From contig NZ_CP070496.1 in the NCBI RefSeq assembly GCF_016925535.1, positions 930,001 through 994,000 of the forward strand: a stretch of 64,000 nt of DNA, given 5' to 3'. The notes under the pieces are model-generated. The model saw only the letters and a list, made by a program, of their open reading frames with translations. It had not been told where the DNA came from and ran no database searches. This DNA is from Natronoglycomyces albus. GTDB lineage: Bacteria; Actinomycetota; Actinomycetes; Mycobacteriales; Micromonosporaceae. This document shows positions 9,224 to 17,704 of this stretch, piece after piece (position 1 is the first letter of the stretch; each line of letters starts with the position of its first letter). The translations under genes were made by a program, and so were the position numbers.

Positions 9224-10152
9224 CGACTATATTGGACAATCCAAGCCAAGCCCGGCCGCCAAAGAGCCTGCGTGAGGTCTCGACTCACACCAAGACGCGA
9301 CACCGGCGCAATCGGGCGACGACCTGGATTCTGGCCTTCGCCACCTATGTGGCTTGTGTACCACTGATTCTCATCGTCACCACCGTGCTATATCAGGGCG
9401 TCCAAGTGATGACCCCGAACTTTTTCCTCACTGACCCGCTGACGGCACGCTCCAGCGACGGCGGTTTCCGGGTTGGCTTCGTCGGCACCTTCTACATCAT
9501 GTTCTTGGCAGTGCCCATGACCTTGATCGTCGGCATAGCCACGGCCATCTACCTAACCGAGTACGGCAAAGGAAGGACCGCGACCCTGGTCCGATTTGTC
9601 ACCGACATCATGACCGGTGTGCCCTCGATCTTCGTTGGTCTCTTCGTGTACGCGGTGTTGGTTTTGGGAACTGGCCCGGCGGCACTCAACCTAGGTTTTG
9701 GCACCTTCGTCGGGGCCGTGGCGATCTCGATCATCATGTTGCCCATCGTTATCCGCTCGAGCGAGGAAATGCTCAAGTTGGTGCCGATCAACCTGCGTTC
9801 GGCGGCTTTCGGGCTCGGCGCGCGCCGCTACCAGACTGTTTTCCGGGTGGTTCTCCCCGCAGCGGGGCCTGGCTTGACCACGACGGCCTTGTTGGCCATC
9901 GCTCGCGGCATCGGTGAAACCGCTCCTTTGCTGCTGACCATTCTCGGAACAGTCCACATGACATTCGCATTCCAAGGAGAGCCGCAGGGCGCCCTACCCA
10001 TGCTGATCCACAACAACGCCGTGCAGCCGTTCCTCGAAGGGCAAATGCGGGCCTGGGGAGGGGCGTTGAGCCTGATCCTCATTTGCCTGTTGCTCACCAT
10101 CATCGGCAAGATCTACAGCCGTCGACGCGCAAAGCTGCACAACAATGCCTAA
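9220..10152 (+). CDS. pstA: Phosphate ABC transporter permease PstA
   Basis: Second membrane subunit of the phosphate importer, about 310 residues. ATG 9220 overlaps the pstC stop. Six hydrophobic segments; the cytosolic EAA loop is at [21 protein letters not shown]. The motif [13 protein letters not shown] is typical of PstA. Its stop at 10150-10152 is immediately followed by the AAGGAG that serves pstB. Confidence 0.95.
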   Translation: MTTILDNPSQARPPKSLREVSTHTKTRHRRNRATTWILAFATYVACVPLILIVTTVLYQGVQVMTPNFFLTDPLTARSSDGGFRVGFVGTFYIMFLAVPMTLIVGIATAIYLTEYGKGRTATLVRFVTDIMTGVPSIFVGLFVYAVLVLGTGPAALNLGFGTFVGAVAISIIMLPIVIRSSEEMLKLVPINLRSAAFGLGARRYQTVFRVVLPAAGPGLTTTALLAIARGIGETAPLLLTILGTVHMTFAFQGEPQGALPMLIHNNAVQPFLEGQMRAWGGALSLILICLLLTIIGKIYSRRRAKLHNNA

Positions 10153-10165
10153 GGAGACAACCATC

Positions 10166-11041
10166 ATGAGCGACCCGACCTCGATGAGCTCGCAGCCCGC
10201 GGCGACTATGCATGGCCTCGGTGACATTGCCGGAAGTGCACGCGCATCCGACCCGAGCCAGGAAACCGTGTTCGAGCTGACCGACGTCAGTGTTCACTAT
10301 GGGTCCTTCCGCGCTGTGCGGGATGTGAACTTCGGCGTGGTCAAGAACGAGATCACGGCCCTCATCGGCCCCTCGGGCTGCGGAAAATCGACGCTTTTGC
10401 GCTCCCTGAACCGCATGAACGACCTGATCCCGGGGGCACGAGTGGAGGGGACCGTCGCCTACCACGGCGAAAACCTCTACGAGGATGACATCGACCCCGT
10501 CGAGGTGCGTCGCCGCATCGGCATGGTGTTCCAAAAACCCAACCCGTTCCCCAAATCGATCTTCGACAATGTCGCGTTCGGGCCCAAACTACAGGGCACC
10601 CCCAAGAGTGAACTCGAAGCGATCGTGGAGGACTCACTGCGCAAAGCCGCGTTGTGGGACGAGGTTAAGGACGACCTGAAGAAGTCCGGACTAGCGCTCT
10701 CTGGCGGGCAACAACAACGTTTGTGCATAGCCCGCACGATCGCCGTGGAGCCAGAAGTGGTGTTGATGGACGAACCATGTTCGGCCCTCGACCCCATCGC
10801 CACCGCGAAGATCGAGGAACTAATGGAGGGGCTGGCCGAACAGTTCACCATCATCATCGTCACCCACAACATGCAGCAGGCCGCTCGGGTCTCACACCGC
10901 ACGGCTTTCTTCTCCACCGAAGTGAGCGAAGTGTCCGACACTCGCACCGGAGTTTTGGTGGAGTTCGACGACACCGCGAAGATCTTCACCACCCCCGCAG
11001 ACGAACGCACCGAACACTACGTCACTGGCCGATTTGGCTAG
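10166..11041 (+). CDS. pstB: Phosphate ABC transporter ATPase PstB
   Basis: ATP-hydrolysing subunit of PstSCAB. Motifs in order are Walker [10 protein letters not shown] (about residue 73), Q-loop FQKPNPFP, signature LSGGQQQRL, Walker B VVLMDEP and the switch His in ITHN-like IVTHNMQ. ATG 10166 has AAGGAG at nine bases; an in-frame ATG at 10145 overlaps pstA and lacks such a site. About 30 extra N-terminal residues precede the conserved fold. It is the last gene of the operon, followed by two hairpins. Confidence 0.96.
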   Translation: MSDPTSMSSQPAATMHGLGDIAGSARASDPSQETVFELTDVSVHYGSFRAVRDVNFGVVKNEITALIGPSGCGKSTLLRSLNRMNDLIPGARVEGTVAYHGENLYEDDIDPVEVRRRIGMVFQKPNPFPKSIFDNVAFGPKLQGTPKSELEAIVEDSLRKAALWDEVKDDLKKSGLALSGGQQQRLCIARTIAVEPEVVLMDEPCSALDPIATAKIEELMEGLAEQFTIIIVTHNMQQAARVSHRTAFFSTEVSEVSDTRTGVLVEFDDTAKIFTTPADERTEHYVTGRFG

Positions 11042-11092
11042 CGTTACGCCATTGACGTCGATACCACTCTGGCGGCTGAGCCAGAGACACCT

Positions 11093-11118
11093 CGGGGCCG
11101 CATGGTTCCGCGGCCCCG
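11093..11118 (+). terminator. GC-rich hairpin after pstB
   Basis: CGGGGCCGC and GCGGCCCCG arms around an eight-base loop. There is no T-run directly after it, so it may act as an mRNA end-stabiliser or weak first terminator ahead of 11171-11204. Confidence 0.45.
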
Positions 11119-11170
11119 CTCAGAGTTCTTGATCAGGATGGGTCGTGATCAGAACTTTGGGTAGAGAGAA

Positions 11171-11204
11171 GGGAGGGCCCGGCTAAAGCCGGGCCCTCCC
11201 TTTT
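11171..11204. terminator. Rho-independent terminator between pstB and phoU
   Basis: A 14-bp perfect stem (GGGAGGGCCCGGCT with its complement), two-base loop, then TTTT on the plus strand. It ends the pst operon and, read the other way, the convergent phoU transcript. Confidence 0.88.
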
Positions 11205-11248
11205 GCCTGGTCGCAGCGGCCCCAAGAGGTGCTAGACCTAGATGGTGA

Positions 11249-11905
11249 CTACTGCCAACTTCTACGGTCGAGGCGTACATCGCCAGTAATGAGATACACC
11301 AGCTGGTGGGCCACCCGGACCGAGTGGTCGCCGAAACGTTCGAAGAACCGTGCCAGCAAAGCCGCGTCGACTGCCGCCTGAGCTCCGTATTCCCATTCGG
11401 CGAACGTGGCGTGGATGCGGGCTTGAATCTCGTCGATTTCGTCATCGTCGAGGCTCAACTGCGCGGCCGTGAGCTGGTCGTGGTTTTCCAATATATGGAC
11501 TGTCTTCTCCGATAGACGCACGGCCGCTTGGTGGATTGCCTCGAACTCTGAATGCAGCTGCTCGGGAATCGGTGAGACCGGCGCGCGCAACAACACCGAC
11601 TTCGCGATGTGTTTGGCGTAGTCCCCGGCCCGCTCCAGATCAGTCGTGATACGAGCCGCACCCAGGACGAACCGCAGGTCAGTGGCTACCGGCTGATATT
11701 GAGTCATCAGCTCGACCACCCAATCATCCACCTTGAACTGGATCTCATTGATCTTTTGGTCGCCCCTGACCACCCGCTGGGCGACGTCGGCGTCGACAGT
11801 GAGCAGGGCATGGCCCGCCCGTTCCATCGCCGTACCCGTGCGTCGCGCCATTTCGACCAGCAGGTCGTTGAGGTCGTCCAGGTGCTGGTGAAAAACGTTG
11901 GCCAT
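11249..11905 (-). CDS. phoU: Phosphate signalling protein PhoU
   Basis: Negative regulator linking the Pst transporter to the PhoR-PhoP two-component system. A protein of 218 residues with the two-repeat three-helix PhoU fold. Each repeat carries an acidic metal-binding stretch near the RxxxDxERxGDxA motif (ARITTDLERAGDYAKHIA; LLARFFERFGDHSVRVA). Start ATG 11905. Here phoU is convergent with pstSCAB instead of being the last gene of the operon, so its expression is separate. Confidence 0.95.
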   Translation of the reverse strand: MANVFHQHLDDLNDLLVEMARRTGTAMERAGHALLTVDADVAQRVVRGDQKINEIQFKVDDWVVELMTQYQPVATDLRFVLGAARITTDLERAGDYAKHIAKSVLLRAPVSPIPEQLHSEFEAIHQAAVRLSEKTVHILENHDQLTAAQLSLDDDEIDEIQARIHATFAEWEYGAQAAVDAALLARFFERFGDHSVRVAHQLVYLITGDVRLDRRSWQ

Positions 11906-12066
11906 TCAAGGCTCCTGTCCCAAATCATGTGCGCATGCGGTAACCGCAGTGAGGCCTGACCAGTCCGAGTCTAGTGCCGTTCGCTGGTGCTTCCGAGGGC
12001 CGCCGGGTTACCACCAGGTGAACAGCGCGGCTCAAAACCGTCCAGCCTTCGACTCGTTGGTGCTGG

Positions 12067-12285
12067 TTAGGACTTGGCGAGGAGGGACATCAGGTGTGGT
12101 GCGGCCTGGTCAATCGGCAACGGTGAGGTGGTTGCGGTACCTCGCTGGGTGAATTCGACCGTCCCCTCCTTGGGTCCACGTGCGCCGATGGTGAAACGGT
12201 AGGGCAACCCGATCAGTTCCACATCGGCGAATTTCGCTCCGGGGCGCTCGTCGTGCTCGAGGTCTATGATGCTAGAGCTAATCAA
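12067..12285 (-). pseudogene. Prolyl-tRNA synthetase C-terminal fragment
   Basis: Only about 72 residues remain of a bacterial-type ProRS anticodon-binding domain: DLEHDERPGAKFADVELIGLP then YRFTIGARGPKEGTVEF, matching the family pattern DDR.ERPGvKFaDaeLIGIP...G.vE. A full ProRS is about 570 residues, and the catalytic core and class II motifs are absent. The reading frame runs back into the 3' end of the permease gene at 12297, and the only start is a TTG. It lies at the 3' end of the minus-strand cluster 12297-16913, so it is either a cut resident proS or a decayed cluster copy. Confidence 0.75.
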
Positions 12286-12296
12286 TTCCGTGATCG

Positions 12297-13724
12297 TTAA
12301 AGCAGCACGTAGAGCCCCGCGCTGCCGAGGAGGAGTGCGGCATAGACACCTACCGATGTCATCAGGCTAAAGCGCACCAGCTGAGTGTCCTCCCCTTTCT
12401 TGCCCTCGCCGGCAATCGCGAGAGTGAGCAGAACTATCGGCATCGAGGCAAAAACCGTGTGTCCTGCCGCGGAGTTCTGGACGGCGGAGAAAAGCAGCGG
12501 ATGCCCCATCTGTGCTCCGATGCCTGACTGCATCGGCAACATCAGTGCGTTACCTCCGACTCCGGAGCCGGTCAAGTATCCCGACGCCATGCCGATGAGC
12601 ACGGCCACGAAGAGATACAAGAGCGGATTGTCAACGGGCAGGCTTTCGCTGATGGAAGTAACCATGCTGCTGGCGACCATTACCTGTGCCATGACAGTGA
12701 AGGTGGTAAGCGTCAGAATGGGCTTCCACGCCCTTAGAGCCGTGGCGTGTACATGGTCCGTCCGTAGACGACCTCGTCCGAGAATGAGGACTGTGGCCAC
12801 CAGGGCGATGCCTGGAGACGTTAGCGGATTGAAAGCCACGTTCCCGGCATTGAGAGCAGCTGCGTCGACGGGAATTCCGACCAGCGGCGCGACTCGGAGG
12901 AGGACGACAAGCGAAAAGATAAGCGCATATGGTCGCATTGCTTCCCGCGGGGGGAGAATGAGTGCCTTACTAGGCGCGAAGAGCCACAGTCCGACCAGAA
13001 CAGTGGCTATTCCGGCGCATACTCCCGCCAACTCGACGAACCCGAGCCAGTTCATCCCCAGTAGAGCCAGGGAAAACACCGATCCGAGCATGGAGCCGGA
13101 GACGATGGCGCGACGTCGTTCGCTTGAATTGTTGACAACGGCCATGGCAGAGCTGAGCGCCCCGAACAGGGGGAACACGAGCATGCTGACGACCGCAGTG
13201 CTCAGCGCGAGCGCGCCCAACTCTTGACCAGACAGGGTCGAACCGACCAATGTGGCCAGCCCAAGAGTCCCCCACGGCATGATGTTCATGCTCAATAGGG
13301 ACTGCCGCAACGCAGTCTCGCGTCGGGTGACGGCCATGAGTAGCGGCACGGTCACGAGCAGGGACATGCCGAAGCCTGTCATCGATTCCAACGCGGGGGC
13401 GACGCCCACGACAATGAGCGCGGATTTCTGGGGCGCCCGCAATGGCAGAGCATCGGTCCATTCGACCAATCGGGTGTGTATATGACGTTCGGTGAGCTGT
13501 TGGTTGAGATAGAGACCGGGAACGATGACGGCCGCAGCGCTCAACGAAATGAGTCCGGCGGCGGCGAGCGCACGGGTCAGTTCCGTTGCGCTAGTGGTGA
13601 AGTTGGGTACGAACACGACCACGGCGATGGTGACTGCGATGCCAAATAGGGCAGCTAGGTGCGCGGGTCGGCGGAAAACCGCAGTGGCCAGTAGAGCTAT
13701 GACCAATGGACTTACCGCCGCCAT
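12297..13724 (-). CDS. LctP-family (lactate/glycolate permease-like) transporter
   Basis: Integral membrane protein with about 12 or more hydrophobic segments. The motifs APALESMTGFGMSLLVTVPL and ASGYLTGSGVGGNALMLP correspond to the GFG and TGS.vgsNal signatures of L-lactate permeases. Start ATG 13724 is chosen; the frame stays open to 13790, overlapping the upstream gene, and a TTG at about 13736 is another option. The family moves small carboxylates. Being fourth in an amino-acid-modifying cluster, it may export the product or import a precursor (inference). Confidence 0.82.
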   Translation of the reverse strand: MAAVSPLVIALLATAVFRRPAHLAALFGIAVTIAVVVFVPNFTTSATELTRALAAAGLISLSAAAVIVPGLYLNQQLTERHIHTRLVEWTDALPLRAPQKSALIVVGVAPALESMTGFGMSLLVTVPLLMAVTRRETALRQSLLSMNIMPWGTLGLATLVGSTLSGQELGALALSTAVVSMLVFPLFGALSSAMAVVNNSSERRRAIVSGSMLGSVFSLALLGMNWLGFVELAGVCAGIATVLVGLWLFAPSKALILPPREAMRPYALIFSLVVLLRVAPLVGIPVDAAALNAGNVAFNPLTSPGIALVATVLILGRGRLRTDHVHATALRAWKPILTLTTFTVMAQVMVASSMVTSISESLPVDNPLLYLFVAVLIGMASGYLTGSGVGGNALMLPMQSGIGAQMGHPLLFSAVQNSAAGHTVFASMPIVLLTLAIAGEGKKGEDTQLVRFSLMTSVGVYAALLLGSAGLYVLL

Positions 13725-13732
13725 CGTGACTA

Positions 13733-14866
13733 TCAAACTGAGCTGTCCTTGCCTTTGTACAATGGCTGTCCGGTGAAGAAGGACAACCAATGATCGTACT
13801 GGATTCGTCCGGCCTCGGCGGCAAGGTGTGCGCCTTGTACCACTTTGTGGATTTCCTCAGGTGTCATTCTTGGTCGTTGGAAGCGAAGCCCATCGGCTAG
13901 TTCTTCGGCATGACGAGGGTCTACGGCTACGTGAGCGGCGAAGTAGATTCGAATGTCGTCGTCGTGGATATGGAGGCGGTCCATGGCCGCCAGAATCTTT
14001 CTAAAATGCGGCGCGACCCAGCTTTCAAATATGAGGAAGCAGCCATATGCCTGCTGCACATAGGCCGGCCTAGTTAGCAGCATCGCGTTGGTATTGGAGG
14101 TGATCTTGGCGAACCAAGGGTGGCTACTGCGATAGTCGGCGAAGCCCTCCCATCCGCCGGGTGAAGCCTCGATGAGGCGGCGCAGCCAGAACGTATGGAA
14201 GTTTTCCAGCTTGCCGCGCCCGCATTCGTCCCACAGATTTGCGGCCACGACCGCTTTCTGTGTTCCTTGCAGCCCAACGGTAAGCAGGGCGACTTCGTCG
14301 TCGACGATCTCGTTGCGAATAGTTTCTCCTCTCAGGAACATATCCAGATTCTCGCGGGGCGCATCGGTGGCGAGATAGTCGAACAGGGGGTGATGAACGC
14401 CAGCGTTGGTGTCGGCCAGCTCGTCGAGGTAGTCGGCGGCAGTCTCTTGATTTTCGAAGCGGGGGACATCGGGGAATGGCAGCCAATGGGTGAGGACTTC
14501 GCGCTCTAGTTGGATGCGGGCTGAGAACATCGCTACCTCGAGGTCGTCGTCGGGCACGGAAGCGCTGGGACCGTCGTGGTAACCGAAGATATTGGTGTAG
14601 ATCTCCCCGAGACAGCTGTGTAGAAAGCGGCCGTACTCCTGGTGATTGCCGCGCAGCTCGTTCAGCTGCTTGCGACGGCTTTCCGTATCGGTGTGGACGA
14701 AGGCATGCAGCTCGCTGGGCAGCCCCTCATAGGCGGGAACTGGCGGAAAGTAATGCTCGTAAAGCTGGTCGACCGATTCCGTTACAGGGGAGGAGAGCCT
14801 TCCGCCGAGGACACTGCGGGCCTGCTGTTGTGCTCCACTGTCGAGCGAAGTATTGCTGGTTTTCAT
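13733..14866 (-). CDS. Heme-oxygenase-like iron-containing redox enzyme (HDO family)
   Basis: A protein of 377 residues whose C-terminal part has the helical TENA/heme-oxygenase-like pattern of non-heme diiron oxidases. The clearest signature is YFAAHVAVDPRHAEE (H312, D316, H319), the HxxxDxxH ligand helix of this family. Other candidate ligands are E121/E123/H127 (EREVLTHW) and the Glu in FLIFESWVAPHF. Characterised members (UndA, BesC, SznF, PolF) use O2 to cleave C-C bonds, hydroxylate nitrogen or cyclise amino acids. ATG 14866 has AAGGAG at nine bases. It lies between SbnB-like and LctP-like genes, so a 2,3-diaminopropionate-derived substrate is likely but unproven. Confidence 0.8.
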   Translation of the reverse strand: MKTSNTSLDSGAQQQARSVLGGRLSSPVTESVDQLYEHYFPPVPAYEGLPSELHAFVHTDTESRRKQLNELRGNHQEYGRFLHSCLGEIYTNIFGYHDGPSASVPDDDLEVAMFSARIQLEREVLTHWLPFPDVPRFENQETAADYLDELADTNAGVHHPLFDYLATDAPRENLDMFLRGETIRNEIVDDEVALLTVGLQGTQKAVVAANLWDECGRGKLENFHTFWLRRLIEASPGGWEGFADYRSSHPWFAKITSNTNAMLLTRPAYVQQAYGCFLIFESWVAPHFRKILAAMDRLHIHDDDIRIYFAAHVAVDPRHAEELADGLRFQRPRMTPEEIHKVVQGAHLAAEAGRIQYDHWLSFFTGQPLYKGKDSSV

Positions 14867-14898
14867 AGGAGTGGTCTCCTTCTAGTGCGCGGCGAAAC

Positions 14899-15903
14899 TT
14901 ACGGGGCTAGGAAATCGGGGACGCTCAAGGTCGCATTACGGGCGAGGGCCTGCTCGAGGACGTATGCCGCGACTGCAATATCAAGGACGCCTAGACCGAA
15001 GGGGGAGAAGACGATGGGGCGGTCATGGTCGACTTTCAGTTTCTTCCCGACAACTTCGCCGATGGTCCCAGCTATGAAGTCGCGGTGGCCCAACTGTTGT
15101 TCGAGTAGGTGAGGTGTGGTGTTGGCTTTGAGACAGTGCTCGACGTCGTCGACGACGTTGTGCGAAGCAATCAGAATCTCGGGCGCTAGGTCGCGCAACG
15201 AGACATTCAAGAGCACTTGCCCGGGTTTGAACAGATCCATCTCGGCCGTCACGTAGGGCCTGGCAGCCGTGGTGGCAAATATGACCAGGTCTGCTCGGCA
15301 TGCCTCGTCCAAGTTCGCGGCAACTCGCGTAGGCACGGTCATTTCGGTAGCGATGTCCTGGGCGAACGCACTTGAGCGTTGGGCGTTCACATCGAAGCAC
15401 GTCAGTTCCTTGACTCGGACCTTTGTGGCTAGTAGATGCCTGACGATGGTGCGAGAGATGACTCCCGCCCCGATAACACCGACAGTGCGGGCGGGGCTTT
15501 GCTCGTCGGTCCTGAAGAGGACCTCGGCTGCGAGGGCAGCGGAGGCGGCTGTACGGGCCGCGCTAATCGCGGAAGCTTCCAGACACGCGATCGGGTGTCC
15601 GTTCGTATAGTCGTTGAGTATCACCACGGCCGAGGCGCGGGCGGCTCCGGCTTGAACATTGGACGGAAAGCTGGAAATCCACTTGATGCCGAAATTTCCA
15701 TTGTGATCGTCAAGGAAGGCCGGGAGTGCGATGGCGCGACTGTCGGGCTTGGCGGGGAATCGTAGGAAGTAACTGTCGGGATTGACAGTGGAACCGGACT
15801 CATGTGCCTGATAAGTGTCCGCAACGAGGTTGCGGACATGGTTGAGGTCTTCATTGAGAATATCGGCTGCTGTGGGACCGGATACGAGGTGGAAGGTAGA
15901 CAT
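14899..15903 (-). CDS. SbnB-like N-(amino-carboxyethyl)-glutamate dehydrogenase
   Basis: Ornithine-cyclodeaminase/mu-crystallin fold with an NAD-binding Rossmann motif (VGVIGAGVISRTIV, about residue 145). In staphyloferrin B synthesis SbnB oxidatively cleaves N-(2-amino-2-carboxyethyl)-L-glutamate to L-2,3-diaminopropionate and 2-oxoglutarate. GIKWISSFPSNV and NVSLRDLAPEIL are typical of the SbnB branch. ATG 15903 has a strong AGGAGG at about seven bases, and the in-frame upstream extension to 16056 has none. An adjacent SbnA-like gene supports this role over true ornithine cyclodeaminase. Length 334 residues is normal. Confidence 0.85.
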   Translation of the reverse strand: MSTFHLVSGPTAADILNEDLNHVRNLVADTYQAHESGSTVNPDSYFLRFPAKPDSRAIALPAFLDDHNGNFGIKWISSFPSNVQAGAARASAVVILNDYTNGHPIACLEASAISAARTAASAALAAEVLFRTDEQSPARTVGVIGAGVISRTIVRHLLATKVRVKELTCFDVNAQRSSAFAQDIATEMTVPTRVAANLDEACRADLVIFATTAARPYVTAEMDLFKPGQVLLNVSLRDLAPEILIASHNVVDDVEHCLKANTTPHLLEQQLGHRDFIAGTIGEVVGKKLKVDHDRPIVFSPFGLGVLDIAVAAYVLEQALARNATLSVPDFLAP

Positions 15904-16074
15904 TGATTGCCTCCTGTTTGGATAGTGGTGGATACGAATAGCGTCGGCGCGAAACTCTCGGATTTCAGGAAAGCCGGTTCCGGTGGTTTTCGACCCATTC
16001 ATTTGAATAAATGGTGGAGAGGTATTTTTCGCCCAGATCGGGGGAGATTGCGGCAATGCGTGTGCCGGGGGTCG

Positions 16075-16578
16075 TTAGGCACCGAGAATTCGGACTGCCT
16101 CGAGTACAGTGCCAGTTGATCCGCCGACGAGGATGCCGTAACGGCGGGCGAGTCGACGGCATTCGACTACAGTCTCGGTTTCGGAGATGAGAATCTGCTC
16201 GAATTTTTCCGCTTCGGAATAGATTTCTGGACGCCGACTTGTGCCTAGTCCGGGGATGAACCGGCGGCGTAAAGCTCCGCCGAAAGTGACCGACCCAATT
16301 GCGTCGACAGCTGCGATCTCGTGGTCAAGTCTATGTTGGCGTCGGTATTCCAGACAGCCCATGAGAGTGCCGGTGGTCCCTGCGCCGACCACCAACAGGT
16401 CGATCGGGCCTAGTTGCCGGTGCAAGTGCATGGCGGTCGTGTCACGATGTGCATGGACATTGGCGGGGTTGCGGTACTGATTGAGCCGTATCAGCTGGGG
16501 GTCGGCCTGAAGGGCATCGTTGATGTAGGCGATGCGCTTGTGGAGAAAGCCCCCGCTTGAGTCGGGCGATTCGATCAA
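16075..16578 (-). CDS. SbnA-like PLP synthase, C-terminal half (split gene)
   Basis: A frame of 167 residues from TTG 16578 that continues the cysteine-synthase-like fold of the upstream frame: IESPDSSGGFLHKRI, NQYRNPANVHAHRD, the glycine loop VVGAGTTGTLMG (phosphate/PLP contact) and AVDAIGSVTFGG, as in SbnA. It overlaps the preceding frame by four bases (TTGA). In an intact SbnA (about 326 residues) these halves are one chain. Either the gene carries a one-base deletion, or the halves are made by coupled re-initiation or frameshifting. Confidence 0.75.
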   Translation of the reverse strand: MIESPDSSGGFLHKRIAYINDALQADPQLIRLNQYRNPANVHAHRDTTAMHLHRQLGPIDLLVVGAGTTGTLMGCLEYRRQHRLDHEIAAVDAIGSVTFGGALRRRFIPGLGTSRRPEIYSEAEKFEQILISETETVVECRRLARRYGILVGGSTGTVLEAVRILGA

Positions 16579-16913
16579 AACAACTCCGTCCCCAGTGCAC
16601 TCATCGCTTGGAGCGCGGGTTTTTGCGTGTTGGCGTCGGTAACGATCGTTAGCCGGTAGTCTCTAGCGGCGCATACCATGCTCAATGCGATACCGAGGTT
16701 CCCCGAGGAAGATTCGATGACGCGCCCAGAGCCCGGAGCTAGCGTCCCAGTGCGTTCGGCCGAGGCGATGAGAGCTGTGGCCGTTTTGATCTTTACTGAA
16801 CCGGCCGGGTTGAGTCCCTCCAGCTTGAGATAGACGTGGGAGTGGGGGATGAAGTCTTTTAGTTCGAGAAGAATATCGTCGGTAACGATGTCCGATGCGT
16901 CTTGGAAAATCAT
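16575..16913 (-). CDS. SbnA-like PLP synthase, N-terminal half (split gene)
   Basis: N-terminal part of an SbnA-type enzyme, which condenses O-phospho-L-serine with L-glutamate to give the SbnB substrate. The PLP lysine is visible in NPAGSVKIKTA, and VIESSSGNLGIALS is the cofactor/substrate loop. ATG 16913 has AAGGGA at six bases; a TTG at 16928 is also in frame. The frame stops after SALGTELF, exactly where the chain should run on into IESPDSSGG, and the remaining part is in the -1 frame. It is the first gene of the minus-strand cluster. Confidence 0.78.
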   Translation of the reverse strand: MIFQDASDIVTDDILLELKDFIPHSHVYLKLEGLNPAGSVKIKTATALIASAERTGTLAPGSGRVIESSSGNLGIALSMVCAARDYRLTIVTDANTQKPALQAMSALGTELF

Positions 16914-17704
16914 CCAAGATCCCTTCAAGAATCACAGCACGTCAAAGACATGGACTGTGGAACGCTTCGCCCAGGTTTTGGTGCGCGGAGTGGGGCGCGA
17001 ACGAAAACTTTCCAGTGTGGGGCTGGGAAGGCGATGCAGCGTATGTGGGGGTGTTGGGTGGTGCCTGAGGAACACCTATTGGCCTCAGTAGAGGCTGATT
17101 TTTTCTCAGGTTGCTCACTCACGACGAGTGGGAGCCGGTCAGGTCCTGGTGTTAGGGGCATCGTATTTTTGTGGTCTCCAGATGCGCCTAAAATTTACTG
17201 TAACGAGACAAATGCATTGAAGCAAGAGAGTTGCCTGGGAAACCATCCGTATTCTCGGGTTGGTGGTGTGGAATTCGTTTGCAGGAGAATAAATCCGGCT
17301 TCTCGCTTAGTAACGAACGCCCCAATTATATTAACTGTCCTCATAAGAGCGAAACTGCCTTTGTGTTCACATTAGAAGATCTCACTTGTTGAGAGTTCGG
17401 GCCGTGATGGAGAATTGAGCGAATCGTTTTTCTGAGACCGCTACAGACTTCCTTGGGCTACCAGGCACAAGATTTAATTGCACAGTGACGTGAACTATTG
17501 TTCGTGGTGTGTTCCGGTTACGTCATCTCTTGCCGACTTCATATCGGGTGCAGCTGCGTCCGCCGGGCAATCTCGGGGCTTTAACGGAGCATCAGGGGAG
17601 GAGTTGGCGAAATTATGGGCCGCCCCGATATCACCAAGGTGGCAACCCTAGATTAGTTATTGGGTAGCCCGAATGCCTGTCGGTATCGCTCCCCAGCTGC
17701 GGTT
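16914..17704. other. AT-richer intergenic region upstream of the sbnA-like cluster
   Basis: About 790 bp with no convincing gene on either strand. The part from about 17160 to 17400 is visibly richer in A/T than the surrounding chromosome, as often seen at the edge of transferred DNA. It should contain the promoter of the minus-strand cluster. Confidence 0.45.

Noticed and set aside
16570-16590. Classical programmed -1 frameshift in the sbnA-like gene
   Set aside because: The site reads TTG-TTT-TGA in the incoming frame, which does not fit the X-XXY-YYZ slippery pattern; a single-base loss explains it more simply.
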